From positions 48,002-111,499 of the forward strand of contig JABSQV010000008.1 in assembly GCA_013215565.1 (NCBI GenBank): a stretch of DNA of 63,498 bases, read 5' to 3'. The stretch is from Myxococcales bacterium (GTDB taxonomy: Bacteria; Myxococcota_A; UBA9160; SZUA-336). Positions 43,596-52,506 of this stretch are shown here, in pieces (the first letter of the stretch is position 1; the number at the start of each line of letters is the position of its first letter). The position numbers were made by a program, and so were the translations under genes. The notes beneath the pieces were generated by a model. That model made no database searches. It saw only the letters and a program-made list of their open reading frames with translations, and was not told the origin of the DNA.

Positions 43596-44267
43596 TCAGC
43601 GCTGCTCGAGCCCGCCGAGGATGATCTCGGTGATTGTGTCCGCGGTCTGCTTGGGTGAGCCCGCGACCGTGGCCGCGATCTCGGGACGCGAGAACTCCCG
43701 GCCAAGGCTGCCGAGCACGTGGGCGATGGCGGTGGTGTCGACGGGCGGGATCTGCCCTTCGGCAACCGCGCGGTCGAGCAGACTCCGAGCGACAGCGATC
43801 ACGTAGCGTTCGTGGGCGTCCAGCATGCGCTTTGCGCCCGGGAGTTCTGCAAAATCCCGCGCGAATGCCGCGGCCTCGGGCTGGACTGCCTGGTTGGCAG
43901 CCTGCAGGTAGCTGCGCAGCGCTCCGAGCGGCGAAGTCGCGGCATCGAGGGCCCGGATTGCGCGGCGCCCGATCCGATGTAGACGGCGGTCGACCACGGT
44001 GAGCACGAGTTCTTCCTTGCTCGATGCGATTCCGTAGAGCGTACGCAGTGAGCAGTTTACCTGCGCGGCGATCTCGGCCATGGTGAGTTCGGCGAGTCCT
44101 TCCGCCGCGACCAGTGCCTCGAGTTCGTCGAGTAGCTGGCGCTGGCGGTCGCTCAGACGGCGCTCGGTCTTGGCGGCGAGCAGTGGCCTCGGCGCTGGCA
44201 CCGCGGGCAGGCGCAGGCGTATGTCGGCCTCGGACTCCGCGGCTTTCACTCTCGCGCGCCTCCGCAC
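43596..44267 (-). CDS. TetR/AcrR-family transcriptional regulator
   Basis: A 223-residue regulator with a basic N-terminal extension, then a TetR helix-turn-helix domain (LSDRQRQLLDELEAL and LTMAEIAAQVNCSLRTLYGIASSKEEL). The C-terminal ligand-binding helices include AIAHVLGSLGREFSRPEIA. It is the last gene of the CT-BC-TetR minus-strand cluster, 28 bases after the biotin carboxylase gene, so it probably controls that cluster or the divergent TIGR03084/ACAD genes. Its operator would lie in the region 47922-48169, but I cannot pick a palindrome confidently. The start is GTG 44267. Confidence 0.9.
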   Translation of the reverse strand: MRRRARVKAAESEADIRLRLPAVPAPRPLLAAKTERRLSDRQRQLLDELEALVAAEGLAELTMAEIAAQVNCSLRTLYGIASSKEELVLTVVDRRLHRIGRRAIRALDAATSPLGALRSYLQAANQAVQPEAAAFARDFAELPGAKRMLDAHERYVIAVARSLLDRAVAEGQIPPVDTTAIAHVLGSLGREFSRPEIAATVAGSPKQTADTITEIILGGLEQR

Positions 44268-44295
44268 GCGACGCCCGAGCGGGGGCTCGAGCCCG

Positions 44296-46263
44296 TCATC
44301 CCGCGGCCTCCGCCGCGGCGTCTCCCTCGGGGCCCGCGCCCTCGGGTGCCACGCTGAGGAGCAGCGTGCCGCCCTCGATCTGTTCGTCTACGGCGACGTA
44401 CACCGCGGTGACGACGCCGTCTTCGGTCGCACTCATCGGGTGCTCCATTTTCATGGCTTCTAGGATTACGAGCGTCTCACCAGCCTTCACGGTGTCGCCG
44501 ACACTCACGCGCAGTTCGATCACCTTCCCGGGCATGGGCGCGATGAACCCGCCCGCGGACTCGTCTGCACCCGGGAGCACGAAGCGGGGCAGGAGTTCGA
44601 ATTCCAGGTCGCCGCGCGGCCCATGCACGATGATCGTGTCTTCGTCGCGTGTGAGCCGGGCTCGTCTTCGGATCCCCTCGAGTTCGAAGTCGATCTCGTC
44701 GGGGCTCCACGCGTGGAGCTGCGCGTGCGTACCATCGTCGAAGCGGAAGCGGCCATCGCGCTGCCTTCGATAGCGAACCCGGAGCTCGGCGCCGGCACGG
44801 GCCAGCAGGACCTCCTCGTCGGGCATGCGCGAGTTGCGCCAGCCGCTCGGCGTGGCGCGCAGGACCGATGCCGTCTCGCGGTTCACTCCCTGGAGCCAGA
44901 GTGCCGCGCTCCGGGCCGCTCGCTCGAGATCCTCTTCGGAGGGCACGAGCGTCCGAGCGGGTCCGACCCGCTCGATGAAGTCGGTGGTCGTATCGCCCGA
45001 CAGGAATTCGGGCGTGCGCAGCGTCGCGACGAGAAAGTCCCGGTTCGTCGGGGTGCCGCCCAGGTGAGTTCGCTCGAGCGCGAGCGCGAGACGGCCAGCG
45101 GCCTCGGCACGGGTCGGTGCGTGAGCGATCACCTTGGCCAGCATCGGATCGAAGTCGGTTCCGATCACCGATCCGGCGATGACGCCGCTATCCCAGCGTA
45201 CCTCCGGGTCGGCTGCGGGCGCGAAGGCCGCCAGCGTACCGGTCGCGGGCAGAAAGTCGTTTGCGGGATCCTCGGCGTACAGCCGGGCCTCGATCGCGGC
45301 TCCCAAGAGGGCGATGTCGGCCTGTTCGTAACCGAGCGCTTCGCCGCGCGCGATGCGCAGTTGCTCGCGCACGAGGTCGATGCCGGTCACGGCCTCGGTC
45401 ACCGGGTGCTCGACCTGGAGCCGAGTATTGGCCTCGAGGAAGAAGAACTCCCCGGAGTCATCGTCGAACAGGAATTCGACGGTTCCGGCCGAGCGATACC
45501 GGAGTGTGCGTGCGAGCTTGAGCGCTGCTTCACCCATGCGTTCGCGCAGCGCGGCATCGACGCGGGGCGACGGTGCCTCCTCGAGAATCTTCTGGTGCCG
45601 GCGCTGAATCGAGCACTCCCGCTCGCCGAGGTGGACGAGGTTTCCATGGGAATCGCCTAGAATCTGGATCTCGATGTGCCGCGCGCGTGCCAGGTAGCGC
45701 TCGAGAAACACGCGGTCGTCTCCGAAGCCGGCTGCCGCTTCGCGCTGCGCCGAGGCCACGGCCTCGTCGAGATCTTCGGGAGCTTCCACCAGCCGCATGC
45801 CCTTGCCACCGCCACCCGCCGCGGCCTTGACCAGGAGCGGGTATCCGAGCTTTTCGGCCGCGGCCGGATCGGAGGTACCGGCCAGGATCGGCACCCCGGC
45901 CGTGTGTGCGAGTTCCTTGGCCGCGAGCTTGTCGCCCATGCGTTCGATGGTCTCGGGGGAGGGACCCACCCAGACCAGTCCGGCGGCCGCGACCTCGGCC
46001 GCGAATCCGGGATTCTCGGACAGGAAGCCGTAGCCGGGATGGATCGCGCCGGCCCCGGTCACGCGTGCGGCTTCGAGGATGGCCTTGCCATCGAGGTACG
46101 ACTCCGGAAGGCGGACGGCCTCGTCGGCTTCGGACACGAACGGCGCCTGGGAGTCGGCATCGACGTAGACCGCCACGCACTGGATCCCCATCGCGCGCGC
46201 GCTGCGCATGACGCGCCGGGCGATTTCACCTCGGTTTGCAACGAGAAGTCGGGAAAAACTCAC
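44296..46263 (-). CDS. Acyl-CoA carboxylase alpha subunit (biotin carboxylase + BCCP)
   Basis: A 655-residue MccA/PccA-like subunit. The biotin carboxylase domain has LVANRGEIARRVMRSAR, HPGYGFLSENPGFA, the glycine-rich ATP loop KAAAGGGGKGMRLV and FLEANTRLQVEHPVTE. A BT-like linker follows, then the biotinyl domain with EAMKMEH, Lys605 being the biotinylation site. It carboxylates biotin with ATP and bicarbonate, and the partner at 46260-47921 transfers it to an acyl-CoA. The GTG start overlaps that gene's stop (GTGA). The orphan carboxyltransferase at 7.5-9 kb could use this subunit too. Confidence 0.95.
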   Translation of the reverse strand: MSFSRLLVANRGEIARRVMRSARAMGIQCVAVYVDADSQAPFVSEADEAVRLPESYLDGKAILEAARVTGAGAIHPGYGFLSENPGFAAEVAAAGLVWVGPSPETIERMGDKLAAKELAHTAGVPILAGTSDPAAAEKLGYPLLVKAAAGGGGKGMRLVEAPEDLDEAVASAQREAAAGFGDDRVFLERYLARARHIEIQILGDSHGNLVHLGERECSIQRRHQKILEEAPSPRVDAALRERMGEAALKLARTLRYRSAGTVEFLFDDDSGEFFFLEANTRLQVEHPVTEAVTGIDLVREQLRIARGEALGYEQADIALLGAAIEARLYAEDPANDFLPATGTLAAFAPAADPEVRWDSGVIAGSVIGTDFDPMLAKVIAHAPTRAEAAGRLALALERTHLGGTPTNRDFLVATLRTPEFLSGDTTTDFIERVGPARTLVPSEEDLERAARSAALWLQGVNRETASVLRATPSGWRNSRMPDEEVLLARAGAELRVRYRRQRDGRFRFDDGTHAQLHAWSPDEIDFELEGIRRRARLTRDEDTIIVHGPRGDLEFELLPRFVLPGADESAGGFIAPMPGKVIELRVSVGDTVKAGETLVILEAMKMEHPMSATEDGVVTAVYVAVDEQIEGGTLLLSVAPEGAGPEGDAAAEAAG

Positions 46264-47921
46264 AGTCGAAACACTCCGTACCCCTCTGTGCCCTCGATCG
46301 CTTTGTTGCGCACGACCGAGAGACAGATCCCGAGAACGGTCCGGGTGTCCCGGGGGTCGACGATCCCGTCATCGCTGATTGCGCCTGACGCCTCGAGCGC
46401 CACCGAGCCCCGGTCCTGATCCGCCTCGACCGCGGCGACGAGCTTCGCGTCGGCTTCTTCATCGAAGGGTTCGCCCTTTCGGGCCGCCTGTCTGCGGCGC
46501 ACGATCGACATTACTCCCGCGATCTGTTTTCCCCCCATCACGGCGATCTTGGCCGAGGGCCAGATGAAGGTGAAGCGGTTGTTGTAGGCACGGCCCGACA
46601 TCGCATAGGTCGCGGCGCCGTAGGAGTTCCCAAAAATTACGGTCAGGTGCGGAACGGTCGAGTTGGTGACGGCGTTGATCATCTGCGAGCCCTTCTTGAT
46701 TACGCCGGCCTGCTCGACCGCCTTGCCGACGACGAAGCCCGTGACGTTCTGCAGAAACAGCAGCGGTAGGTCGATCTGGTTGCAGAGTTGTACGAAGTGC
46801 GCGGCCTTCTCGGCCGAGCGGGGATCGAGCACGCCGTTATTGCCCAGGATCCCGATCGGATAGCCCTCGAGTTCGGCCCAGCCGCAGACGAGGGTGCTTC
46901 CGTAGCGCGGCTTGAATTCCTCGAAGCGGGAACCGTCGACAATCCTCCCGATCAGGTCGCGGACGTCGACGGGTCGGCGCAGGTCGGGGCTCATCAGTCC
47001 CAGAAGTTCCTCGGGGTCGAGGACCGGCTCGTCGAAGTCGGGCCGCGGCATGGGGCCGGGCTTGCTCCAGTTCAGATGTGAGACCACCTCGCGGCAGAGT
47101 CGGAGCGCATCGCGATCGTCTTCGGCTAAATACTCCCCGAGACCCGAAATCTCGGCGTGCATCTGGGCGCCGCCCAGCGTCTCGTCGTCGGACTCCTCCC
47201 CGGTTGCCATCTTCACGAGCGGGGGGCCCGCAAGGAAGATTTTGGATTGTTCCTTGACCACGATGTTGTAGTCCGACATGCCGGGCTGGTAGGCCCCGCC
47301 CGCGGTGGAGGAACCGAAGACGACGCAGACCGAGGGGATCTCGAGCTTGGAGAGCTCGATCATCTCGTAGAAGAAGCGGCCGCTCTCCGCGAAGTGCTGG
47401 GTCTTGGCGGGGCGTCGCCTCCTTTCCCCGTCCTTCGGTTCGTCCCTGGGTTGCATGCGCAGGTCCGCGCCCGCGGACTCCACGAAGCTCACATAGGGGA
47501 TTCGGTTGTCGCGCGCGATCTCGATCGCGCGCATCCACTTCTTGCTGACGTAGGGCGTGAGTGCGCCGCCCAGGACCGTCGGGTCGTAGGCGAAGATCAC
47601 GCACTCGACGCCCGAGATGACACCGATCCCGAGTACGGCTCCGCCCCCGACCGCGAAGTCGGAGTTGTAGCCCGCGATCCCGCTGATCTCGAGAAACGGA
47701 CTGTCGGGGTCCAGCGCGAGGGCGACGCGTTCCCGCACGGGCAGTTTGCCTCGCTTTGCGAGTCGCTCGTGGTGGGCGGGGCCACCGCCGGCCTCGGCCT
47801 CATCGAGCAGGTGGTCGATCTCCTCCAGCTTCTCGAGCATCGCCGTGCGATTTTCCTGGAACTCCGGGCTGCGCGGGTTGAGCCTAGAGCGGAGGGGAGG
47901 CGCGAGGAGGGTCGTCTGCAT
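46260..47921 (-). CDS. Acyl-CoA carboxylase beta subunit (carboxyltransferase)
   Basis: A 553-residue carboxyltransferase of the MccB/geranyl/propionyl type. LAKRGKLPVRERVALALDPDSPFLEIS is the family N-terminal signature. It has ESAGADLRMQ, FGSSTAGGAYQPGMSDYNIVV in the N half, and FLQNVTGFVVGKAVEQAGVIKKG with GNSYGAATYAMSGRAYNNRF in the C half. MccB-like substrates (methylcrotonyl-CoA) are favoured by overall pattern, but specificity is not certain. ATG 47921 is preferred; the frame upstream is unrelated. First of a CT-BC-TetR operon. A ~250-base divergent spacer separates it from the TIGR03084 gene. Confidence 0.94.
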   Translation of the reverse strand: MQTTLLAPPLRSRLNPRSPEFQENRTAMLEKLEEIDHLLDEAEAGGGPAHHERLAKRGKLPVRERVALALDPDSPFLEISGIAGYNSDFAVGGGAVLGIGVISGVECVIFAYDPTVLGGALTPYVSKKWMRAIEIARDNRIPYVSFVESAGADLRMQPRDEPKDGERRRRPAKTQHFAESGRFFYEMIELSKLEIPSVCVVFGSSTAGGAYQPGMSDYNIVVKEQSKIFLAGPPLVKMATGEESDDETLGGAQMHAEISGLGEYLAEDDRDALRLCREVVSHLNWSKPGPMPRPDFDEPVLDPEELLGLMSPDLRRPVDVRDLIGRIVDGSRFEEFKPRYGSTLVCGWAELEGYPIGILGNNGVLDPRSAEKAAHFVQLCNQIDLPLLFLQNVTGFVVGKAVEQAGVIKKGSQMINAVTNSTVPHLTVIFGNSYGAATYAMSGRAYNNRFTFIWPSAKIAVMGGKQIAGVMSIVRRRQAARKGEPFDEEADAKLVAAVEADQDRGSVALEASGAISDDGIVDPRDTRTVLGICLSVVRNKAIEGTEGYGVFRL

Positions 47922-48169
47922 GGGCTGCCGGCTCCTTCGGAAGCGACCCGGTTGTGAGAAACTCTCGGGGCCCCGCCTTCGGGTCGCGTTGACAGGCGGG
48001 CAGCGCGTAGGGTAACCAGGACCCCAGAATATTACCATGCCGGGGGGGGCGCGAAACCGGGGGTTCGGCAGGTCGGGCCGAGGCCGTCGGGATGCGATCC
48101 TGGAGGGAGAGACCGGTGAGGAGGCTGCCGGCCCCGGCGCATCGGCCCGGTTGCGGGAGGCAGGCAGGA

Positions 48170-48967
48170 ATGCTGCAAGAAAGTCTGGATCTTTGTGCCG
48201 AGGCCGACGAGCTGCGCGCATTTTTGGGGACGCTCGAAGAAGCGGACTGGGAACAGCCCACCGGCTTCATGGACTGGACGCCCTGGGACGTGGTCGCTCA
48301 CCTGCACTTCTTCGATCAGGTCTCGATGGTTGCGCTCGAGGGGCGAGAGGCTTTTGCGGAAAAGCGCGACGAACTCATCCGCAATGTCGGCAAGGGACGC
48401 ACCAATGCACAGATCGCGCGCGAGTCCTACGGCCGGTTTTCTGCATCCGAATTGGTCACCCGCTGGTACGAGACCTGCCACGACATGGCGGCTCGACTCG
48501 GCGATTCCGATCCCAAGCGGCGTCTCCCCTGGTTCGGGCCCGATATGGGTGTACGGATGTTCACGACCGCGCGCTTCATGGAGACCTGGGCGCACGGGCA
48601 GGAGATCTATGACCTCAAGAAGCTGGCGCGCACGCCCACCGATCGGATCAAGAACGTCGCCGCGATCGGCATCCGCACCTTTGGTTGGACTTTTGTGAAC
48701 CGGAAGCTCGAGATTCCGGGCGATCCACCCTACGTTCGGCTCGTTGCACCGTCTGGAGAAATCTGGGAGTGGAACGAGCCCAGCAACGACGAGAGTATCC
48801 AGGGCGAGGCCATCGATTTCTGCTATGTAGTCACCCAGGGACGCAACGTCGCGGACACCGCTCTCGAGGTGAAGGGTCCGGTCGCCACCCAGTGGATGGC
48901 CATTGCGCAGTGTTTCGCAGGGGGCCCCGTCGACCCGCCCGCACCCGGATCTCGCGTCGGCGCCTAG
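48170..48967 (+). CDS. TIGR03084-family DinB-like metal-binding protein
   Basis: A 265-residue protein of the TIGR03084 family, related to mycothiol-dependent maleylpyruvate isomerases with a DinB four-helix bundle. WTPWDVVAHLHFFDQVS carries one candidate metal His, and TARFMETWAHGQEIYDLKK another; DPKRRLPWFGPDMG is a family motif. Its function is unknown. Members often sit beside acyl-CoA dehydrogenase genes, as here. ATG 48170 is preceded by GGGAGGCAGG. It opens a plus-strand run of four genes. Confidence 0.85.
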   Translation: MLQESLDLCAEADELRAFLGTLEEADWEQPTGFMDWTPWDVVAHLHFFDQVSMVALEGREAFAEKRDELIRNVGKGRTNAQIARESYGRFSASELVTRWYETCHDMAARLGDSDPKRRLPWFGPDMGVRMFTTARFMETWAHGQEIYDLKKLARTPTDRIKNVAAIGIRTFGWTFVNRKLEIPGDPPYVRLVAPSGEIWEWNEPSNDESIQGEAIDFCYVVTQGRNVADTALEVKGPVATQWMAIAQCFAGGPVDPPAPGSRVGA

Positions 48968-49003
48968 GAAAGGCGTCAAGAATCTCTACGAAGGAAGAGC
49001 AGT

Positions 49004-50191
49004 ATGGATCTCGAGTTTGGTGAGCAGTACGAAGCGTTCAGACAGGAGGTCCGATCGTTTCTCGAGCAGCACAAGCCCGATCTGAGCGGCGCGCCGCTGG
49101 GCCGCAAGGCGCTCGTTGAATGGCTCTCCACGCAGATCGACCACGGCTACTGGGCGCGTACGATCCCCAAGGAGTACGGGGGCTACGGTGCGGAACCCAA
49201 TCTACTCCACACGGTCATCATGGATGAGGAGTTCAACCGTGTCGGCGTCGGGCGCGGGATGCCCTCACAGGGTCCGTCGATGCTCGTTCCGACGCTGCTC
49301 GAACACGGCACCGAGGAGCAAAAGAAACGCTGGGTCGGTCCCACCATGCGCGGCGAGGTCCTCTGGTGCCAGGGCTATTCCGAGCCTGGAGCCGGCAGTG
49401 ACCTGGCGAGTCTGCAGACTTCGGCCAAAGAAGACGGCGACGACTTCGTGATCAATGGTCAGAAGATCTGGACCAGCACTGCGGACAGGTCCGAGATGAT
49501 CTTCGTGCTCGTACGCACCGAGACCGAAGCGCCCAAGCATTCGGGCATCAGCTACATCCTGCTGTCGATGGAGACCCCCGGGATCGAGGTACAGCAGCTC
49601 CGAACCATGGCGGGCGACATCGGCGAGAACAGCTTCAACCAGGTCTTCTTCAAGGATGTCCGTGTTCCCAAGGCCAACGTGGTCGGCAAGCGCGGCGAGG
49701 GCTGGCGGATTGCTAATACCACCCTCAAGCACGAGCGGAACTCGCTCAACGCGAACAGTGAGGCGACGCTGCTGCGCCTGATCCGGCTGATGAAGAAGGA
49801 GACCGTGAACGGTGTCTCCGCGATGGATAACCCGGTGTACCGCGATCGTCTGATGCGTCTGCAGGCCCGGGTACTCTCGATGAAGCACCACGGTATGCGC
49901 ATGCTCACCTGCAGCCTCAAGCGAGAGAACCCGGGTGTGGCAGGTCTGATTACCAAGCTTCAGAACTGCCAGCTCAACTTCGACGTGGCCGGGCTTGCGA
50001 TCGATGTCATGGGCGAACTCGGCGTTCTGTATGACCACTCTAAGTACGAGCGGGAGCGCGGCTACTGGCAGGCCCACTCTTTCTTCTCATTGGGTCTGAT
50101 CATCGGCGGCGGCACGGCCCAGATTCAGAAGAACATCATCTCGGAACGCGGGCTCGGGTTGCCCCGGGAACCCAAGCCGGCGAAGGCCTAG
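49004..50191 (+). CDS. Acyl-CoA dehydrogenase (large, FadE-like)
   Basis: A 395-residue flavoenzyme with the ACAD signatures GYSEPGAGSDLASLQTSA and GQKIWTSTADRSEM, NGQK being the substrate-side loop, and the C-terminal SLGLIIGGGTAQIQKNIISERGLGLPR, which contacts FAD. The GGGT form is typical of actinobacterial-like FadE subunits that pair with a second ACAD, as in the alpha2beta2 enzymes of steroid side-chain catabolism. The next gene, 14 bases away, is such a partner. ATG 49004 is natural. Confidence 0.95.
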   Translation: MDLEFGEQYEAFRQEVRSFLEQHKPDLSGAPLGRKALVEWLSTQIDHGYWARTIPKEYGGYGAEPNLLHTVIMDEEFNRVGVGRGMPSQGPSMLVPTLLEHGTEEQKKRWVGPTMRGEVLWCQGYSEPGAGSDLASLQTSAKEDGDDFVINGQKIWTSTADRSEMIFVLVRTETEAPKHSGISYILLSMETPGIEVQQLRTMAGDIGENSFNQVFFKDVRVPKANVVGKRGEGWRIANTTLKHERNSLNANSEATLLRLIRLMKKETVNGVSAMDNPVYRDRLMRLQARVLSMKHHGMRMLTCSLKRENPGVAGLITKLQNCQLNFDVAGLAIDVMGELGVLYDHSKYERERGYWQAHSFFSLGLIIGGGTAQIQKNIISERGLGLPREPKPAKA

Positions 50192-50204
50192 CCGGGGAGA
50201 CGGC

Positions 50205-51290
50205 ATGGATTTCGGACTCTCGGAAGATCAGGTCATCCTCGACGAGACCGTTCGCAGCTTTCTGGCCGACAAGGTGCCGATCACCCGTGTGCGCGAACTG
50301 CGGGACGAAGCCTGCCCCAACGATCGCGCGATCTGGAAGCAGCTCGCGGAACTGGGCGTAACCGGAATCCTGGTACCCGAAGGATGCGGCGGCAGCGACC
50401 TCAGGCTGCTCGATGCCGCGCTGGTGGCGCAGGCGCTCGGTCACGCGGTGACGCCCACACCCTTTCTGAGCTCCGGCGTGATGCTGCCCGTGGCGCTCCG
50501 CGCGCTTGAAGGACCGCAGATCGGCGACTGGCTCAGCGGGCTCGCGGGAGGTGAGCTCGTCTTCGGCGTGGCGGTGACCGAACTCTTCTCGGTCCGCGAG
50601 CAGGCCGGTGTCAGCATTTCGGACGGGAAGCTCAGCGGCAAAGCGATGATGGCCATCGACACTTGCGTGGCCGACTGCATTCTGGTGGCAGTCGACTCCG
50701 AGACACTTGCGGTGGTGCGCCGCGACGCCGACGGGGTCGAGATCACGCGGCTTGTCACCACGGATGCGACCCGCTGCACCTCCGAGCTCCGGTTGGACGG
50801 CGTTGTTCCCGAAGCCGTATTCGAGGACGCGGCTAGAGCCATCGAGCAGTTGCTGCTGGCGGGCCGGATCGTGCTGGCGGCCGAGACCCTGGGTGCTTGT
50901 GAGTCGATGATCGAGCAGGCGGTGGCCTACTCGAAGCAGCGCAAGCAATTCGAGCGCGTGATCGGCTCCTTTCAGGCGGTTAAGCACATGTGCGCGGAGA
51001 TGATTGCCGAACTCGAACCCGCGCGGTCGCTGGTCTGGTATGCGGCCCACAGTTTCGATTCGCTTCCGGACGAGGCTCCGCTCATGGCGTGCCACGTGCT
51101 CGCCCATCTTTCCGAGATCGGCCGGCAGATTTCGAGCATTTCCACGCAGGTGCACGGAGGAATCGGCTGGACCGACGAGCAGAACCTGCATTTCTGGTTC
51201 AAGCGGATCGGGGTGGCCCGTCACTTGCTCGGCGGGCCGGACTTCCTGCGTACGCGTGCCGCAGAAATCCAGGGGCTGACGGCGGTATAG
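50205..51290 (+). CDS. Acyl-CoA dehydrogenase (small, partner-type)
   Basis: A 361-residue ACAD paralogue. It shows LAELGVTGILVPEGCGGSD, EQAVAYSKQRKQFERVIGSFQAVKHMCAEM (the FAD- and acyl-binding helices) and STQVHGGIGWTDEQNLHFWFKR near the end. The middle domain lacks the full GxGSD loop, fitting the non-loop subunit of a heteromeric ACAD. With the gene at 49004-50191 it probably forms an alpha2beta2 complex. ATG 50205 is 14 bases after the upstream stop with GGGGAGACGG before it. Confidence 0.92.
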   Translation: MDFGLSEDQVILDETVRSFLADKVPITRVRELRDEACPNDRAIWKQLAELGVTGILVPEGCGGSDLRLLDAALVAQALGHAVTPTPFLSSGVMLPVALRALEGPQIGDWLSGLAGGELVFGVAVTELFSVREQAGVSISDGKLSGKAMMAIDTCVADCILVAVDSETLAVVRRDADGVEITRLVTTDATRCTSELRLDGVVPEAVFEDAARAIEQLLLAGRIVLAAETLGACESMIEQAVAYSKQRKQFERVIGSFQAVKHMCAEMIAELEPARSLVWYAAHSFDSLPDEAPLMACHVLAHLSEIGRQISSISTQVHGGIGWTDEQNLHFWFKRIGVARHLLGGPDFLRTRAAEIQGLTAV

Positions 51291-51319
51291 TTGGCGTCGC
51301 TTCCACCAGAGAGGATCCC

Positions 51320-52438
51320 ATGCATACCAAGCTCGCCAAAGATCTAGGACTCGAGTTCCCCATCTTCGCCTTTACGCACTGCCGCGACGTGGCGGCTGCG
51401 GTGTCGAAGGCAGGAGGTCTCGGCGTTCTCGGTGTGGCCGGACATTCGCTCAAGAATCTCGAGATGGAACTCGACTGGATCGAAAACGAGATCGGCGACA
51501 AGCCCTACGGAGTCGATCTGCTGCTGCCCACGAAGTTCGCCGGGAGCGATCGGGGTGGGTTCGACGCCGAGGAACTCGACGAGAGAATCCCGGAGGCTCA
51601 CCGACGCTTCCTCGAGGATCTGCTCGAGCAGCACGGCGTACCCGCGTTGCCCGGAGATGTGAAGCTCCCGCCCGAGTTCGCGGTCGGTTACGAAAAGCAG
51701 CGCGACGTGATCGAGTTCGTGTTCAGCCGACGGATCAGCCTGATTGCGAGTGCACTCGGCCCGCCCCCGCCCTGGATGATCGAGACGGGTCGGGAGAAGG
51801 GCGTGAAGGTGGCGGCGCTTGCGGGCACGGTCGAGCACGCGCGCCGCCACGTCGAGGCCGGCGTCGACATCGTCGTGGCGCAGGGCTACGAGGCCGGGGG
51901 TCATACCGGGCTGGTGTCCACGATGGTATTGGTCCCCGAGGTCGTCGACGCCGTCGCTCCGGTGCCGGTGCTGGCGGCGGGCGGGATCGGAAACGGACGG
52001 CAGGTCACGGCGGCACTCGCGCTCGGCGCCCAGGGAGTCTGGACGGGTTCGGTCTGGCTCACGACCGAAGAAGCCGAGACCCATCCCGTGGTCAAGGAGA
52101 AGTTCCTGAAGGCCAGCTCGAGCGACACGATCCGCTGCCGATCGCTCACGGGAAAGCCCGCGCGCCAACTCCGCAGCGCCTGGACCGACGCCTGGAACGA
52201 TCCCGCAAACCCGGATCCGCTGCCGATGCCGCTCCAGCCGCGGCTGGTCCGCGAGGCGCAGGCCCGGATCTCACGCATGGCGCACAAGTCCAAGGGCGCC
52301 GAGCAGTTGAGCAACTACTTCGTGGGCCAGATCGTGGGCTCACTCAACCACGTGAAGTCGGTGCGGAGCGTCGTGGAAGAGTTCGCCCAGGAGTACGCGG
52401 ACACGATGGAACGGCTCGACGACTGGGCCGACGACTAA
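51320..52438 (+). CDS. Nitronate monooxygenase-like / NPD flavoprotein
   Basis: A 372-residue FMN TIM-barrel protein of the nitronate-monooxygenase family. HCRDVAAAVSKAGGLGVLG, VDIVVAQGYEAGGHTG (flavin phosphate loop, GGH) and PVLAAGGIGNGRQVTAALALGAQGVWTGS are visible. Members oxidise nitronates or act as enoyl-reductase-like enzymes; the genomic position after an ACAD pair is common for uncharacterised acyl catabolism modules. ATG 51320 has GAGAGGA upstream. Convergent with the PhyH gene at 52.5 kb. Confidence 0.9.
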   Translation: MHTKLAKDLGLEFPIFAFTHCRDVAAAVSKAGGLGVLGVAGHSLKNLEMELDWIENEIGDKPYGVDLLLPTKFAGSDRGGFDAEELDERIPEAHRRFLEDLLEQHGVPALPGDVKLPPEFAVGYEKQRDVIEFVFSRRISLIASALGPPPPWMIETGREKGVKVAALAGTVEHARRHVEAGVDIVVAQGYEAGGHTGLVSTMVLVPEVVDAVAPVPVLAAGGIGNGRQVTAALALGAQGVWTGSVWLTTEEAETHPVVKEKFLKASSSDTIRCRSLTGKPARQLRSAWTDAWNDPANPDPLPMPLQPRLVREAQARISRMAHKSKGAEQLSNYFVGQIVGSLNHVKSVRSVVEEFAQEYADTMERLDDWADD

Positions 52439-52506
52439 GGGCGGCTTCGAGGTCCGGCTCAGGCAGCCTCTCCAGCAGATCCCGGTGGCTCGGACGCCCG
52501 GGTCTA

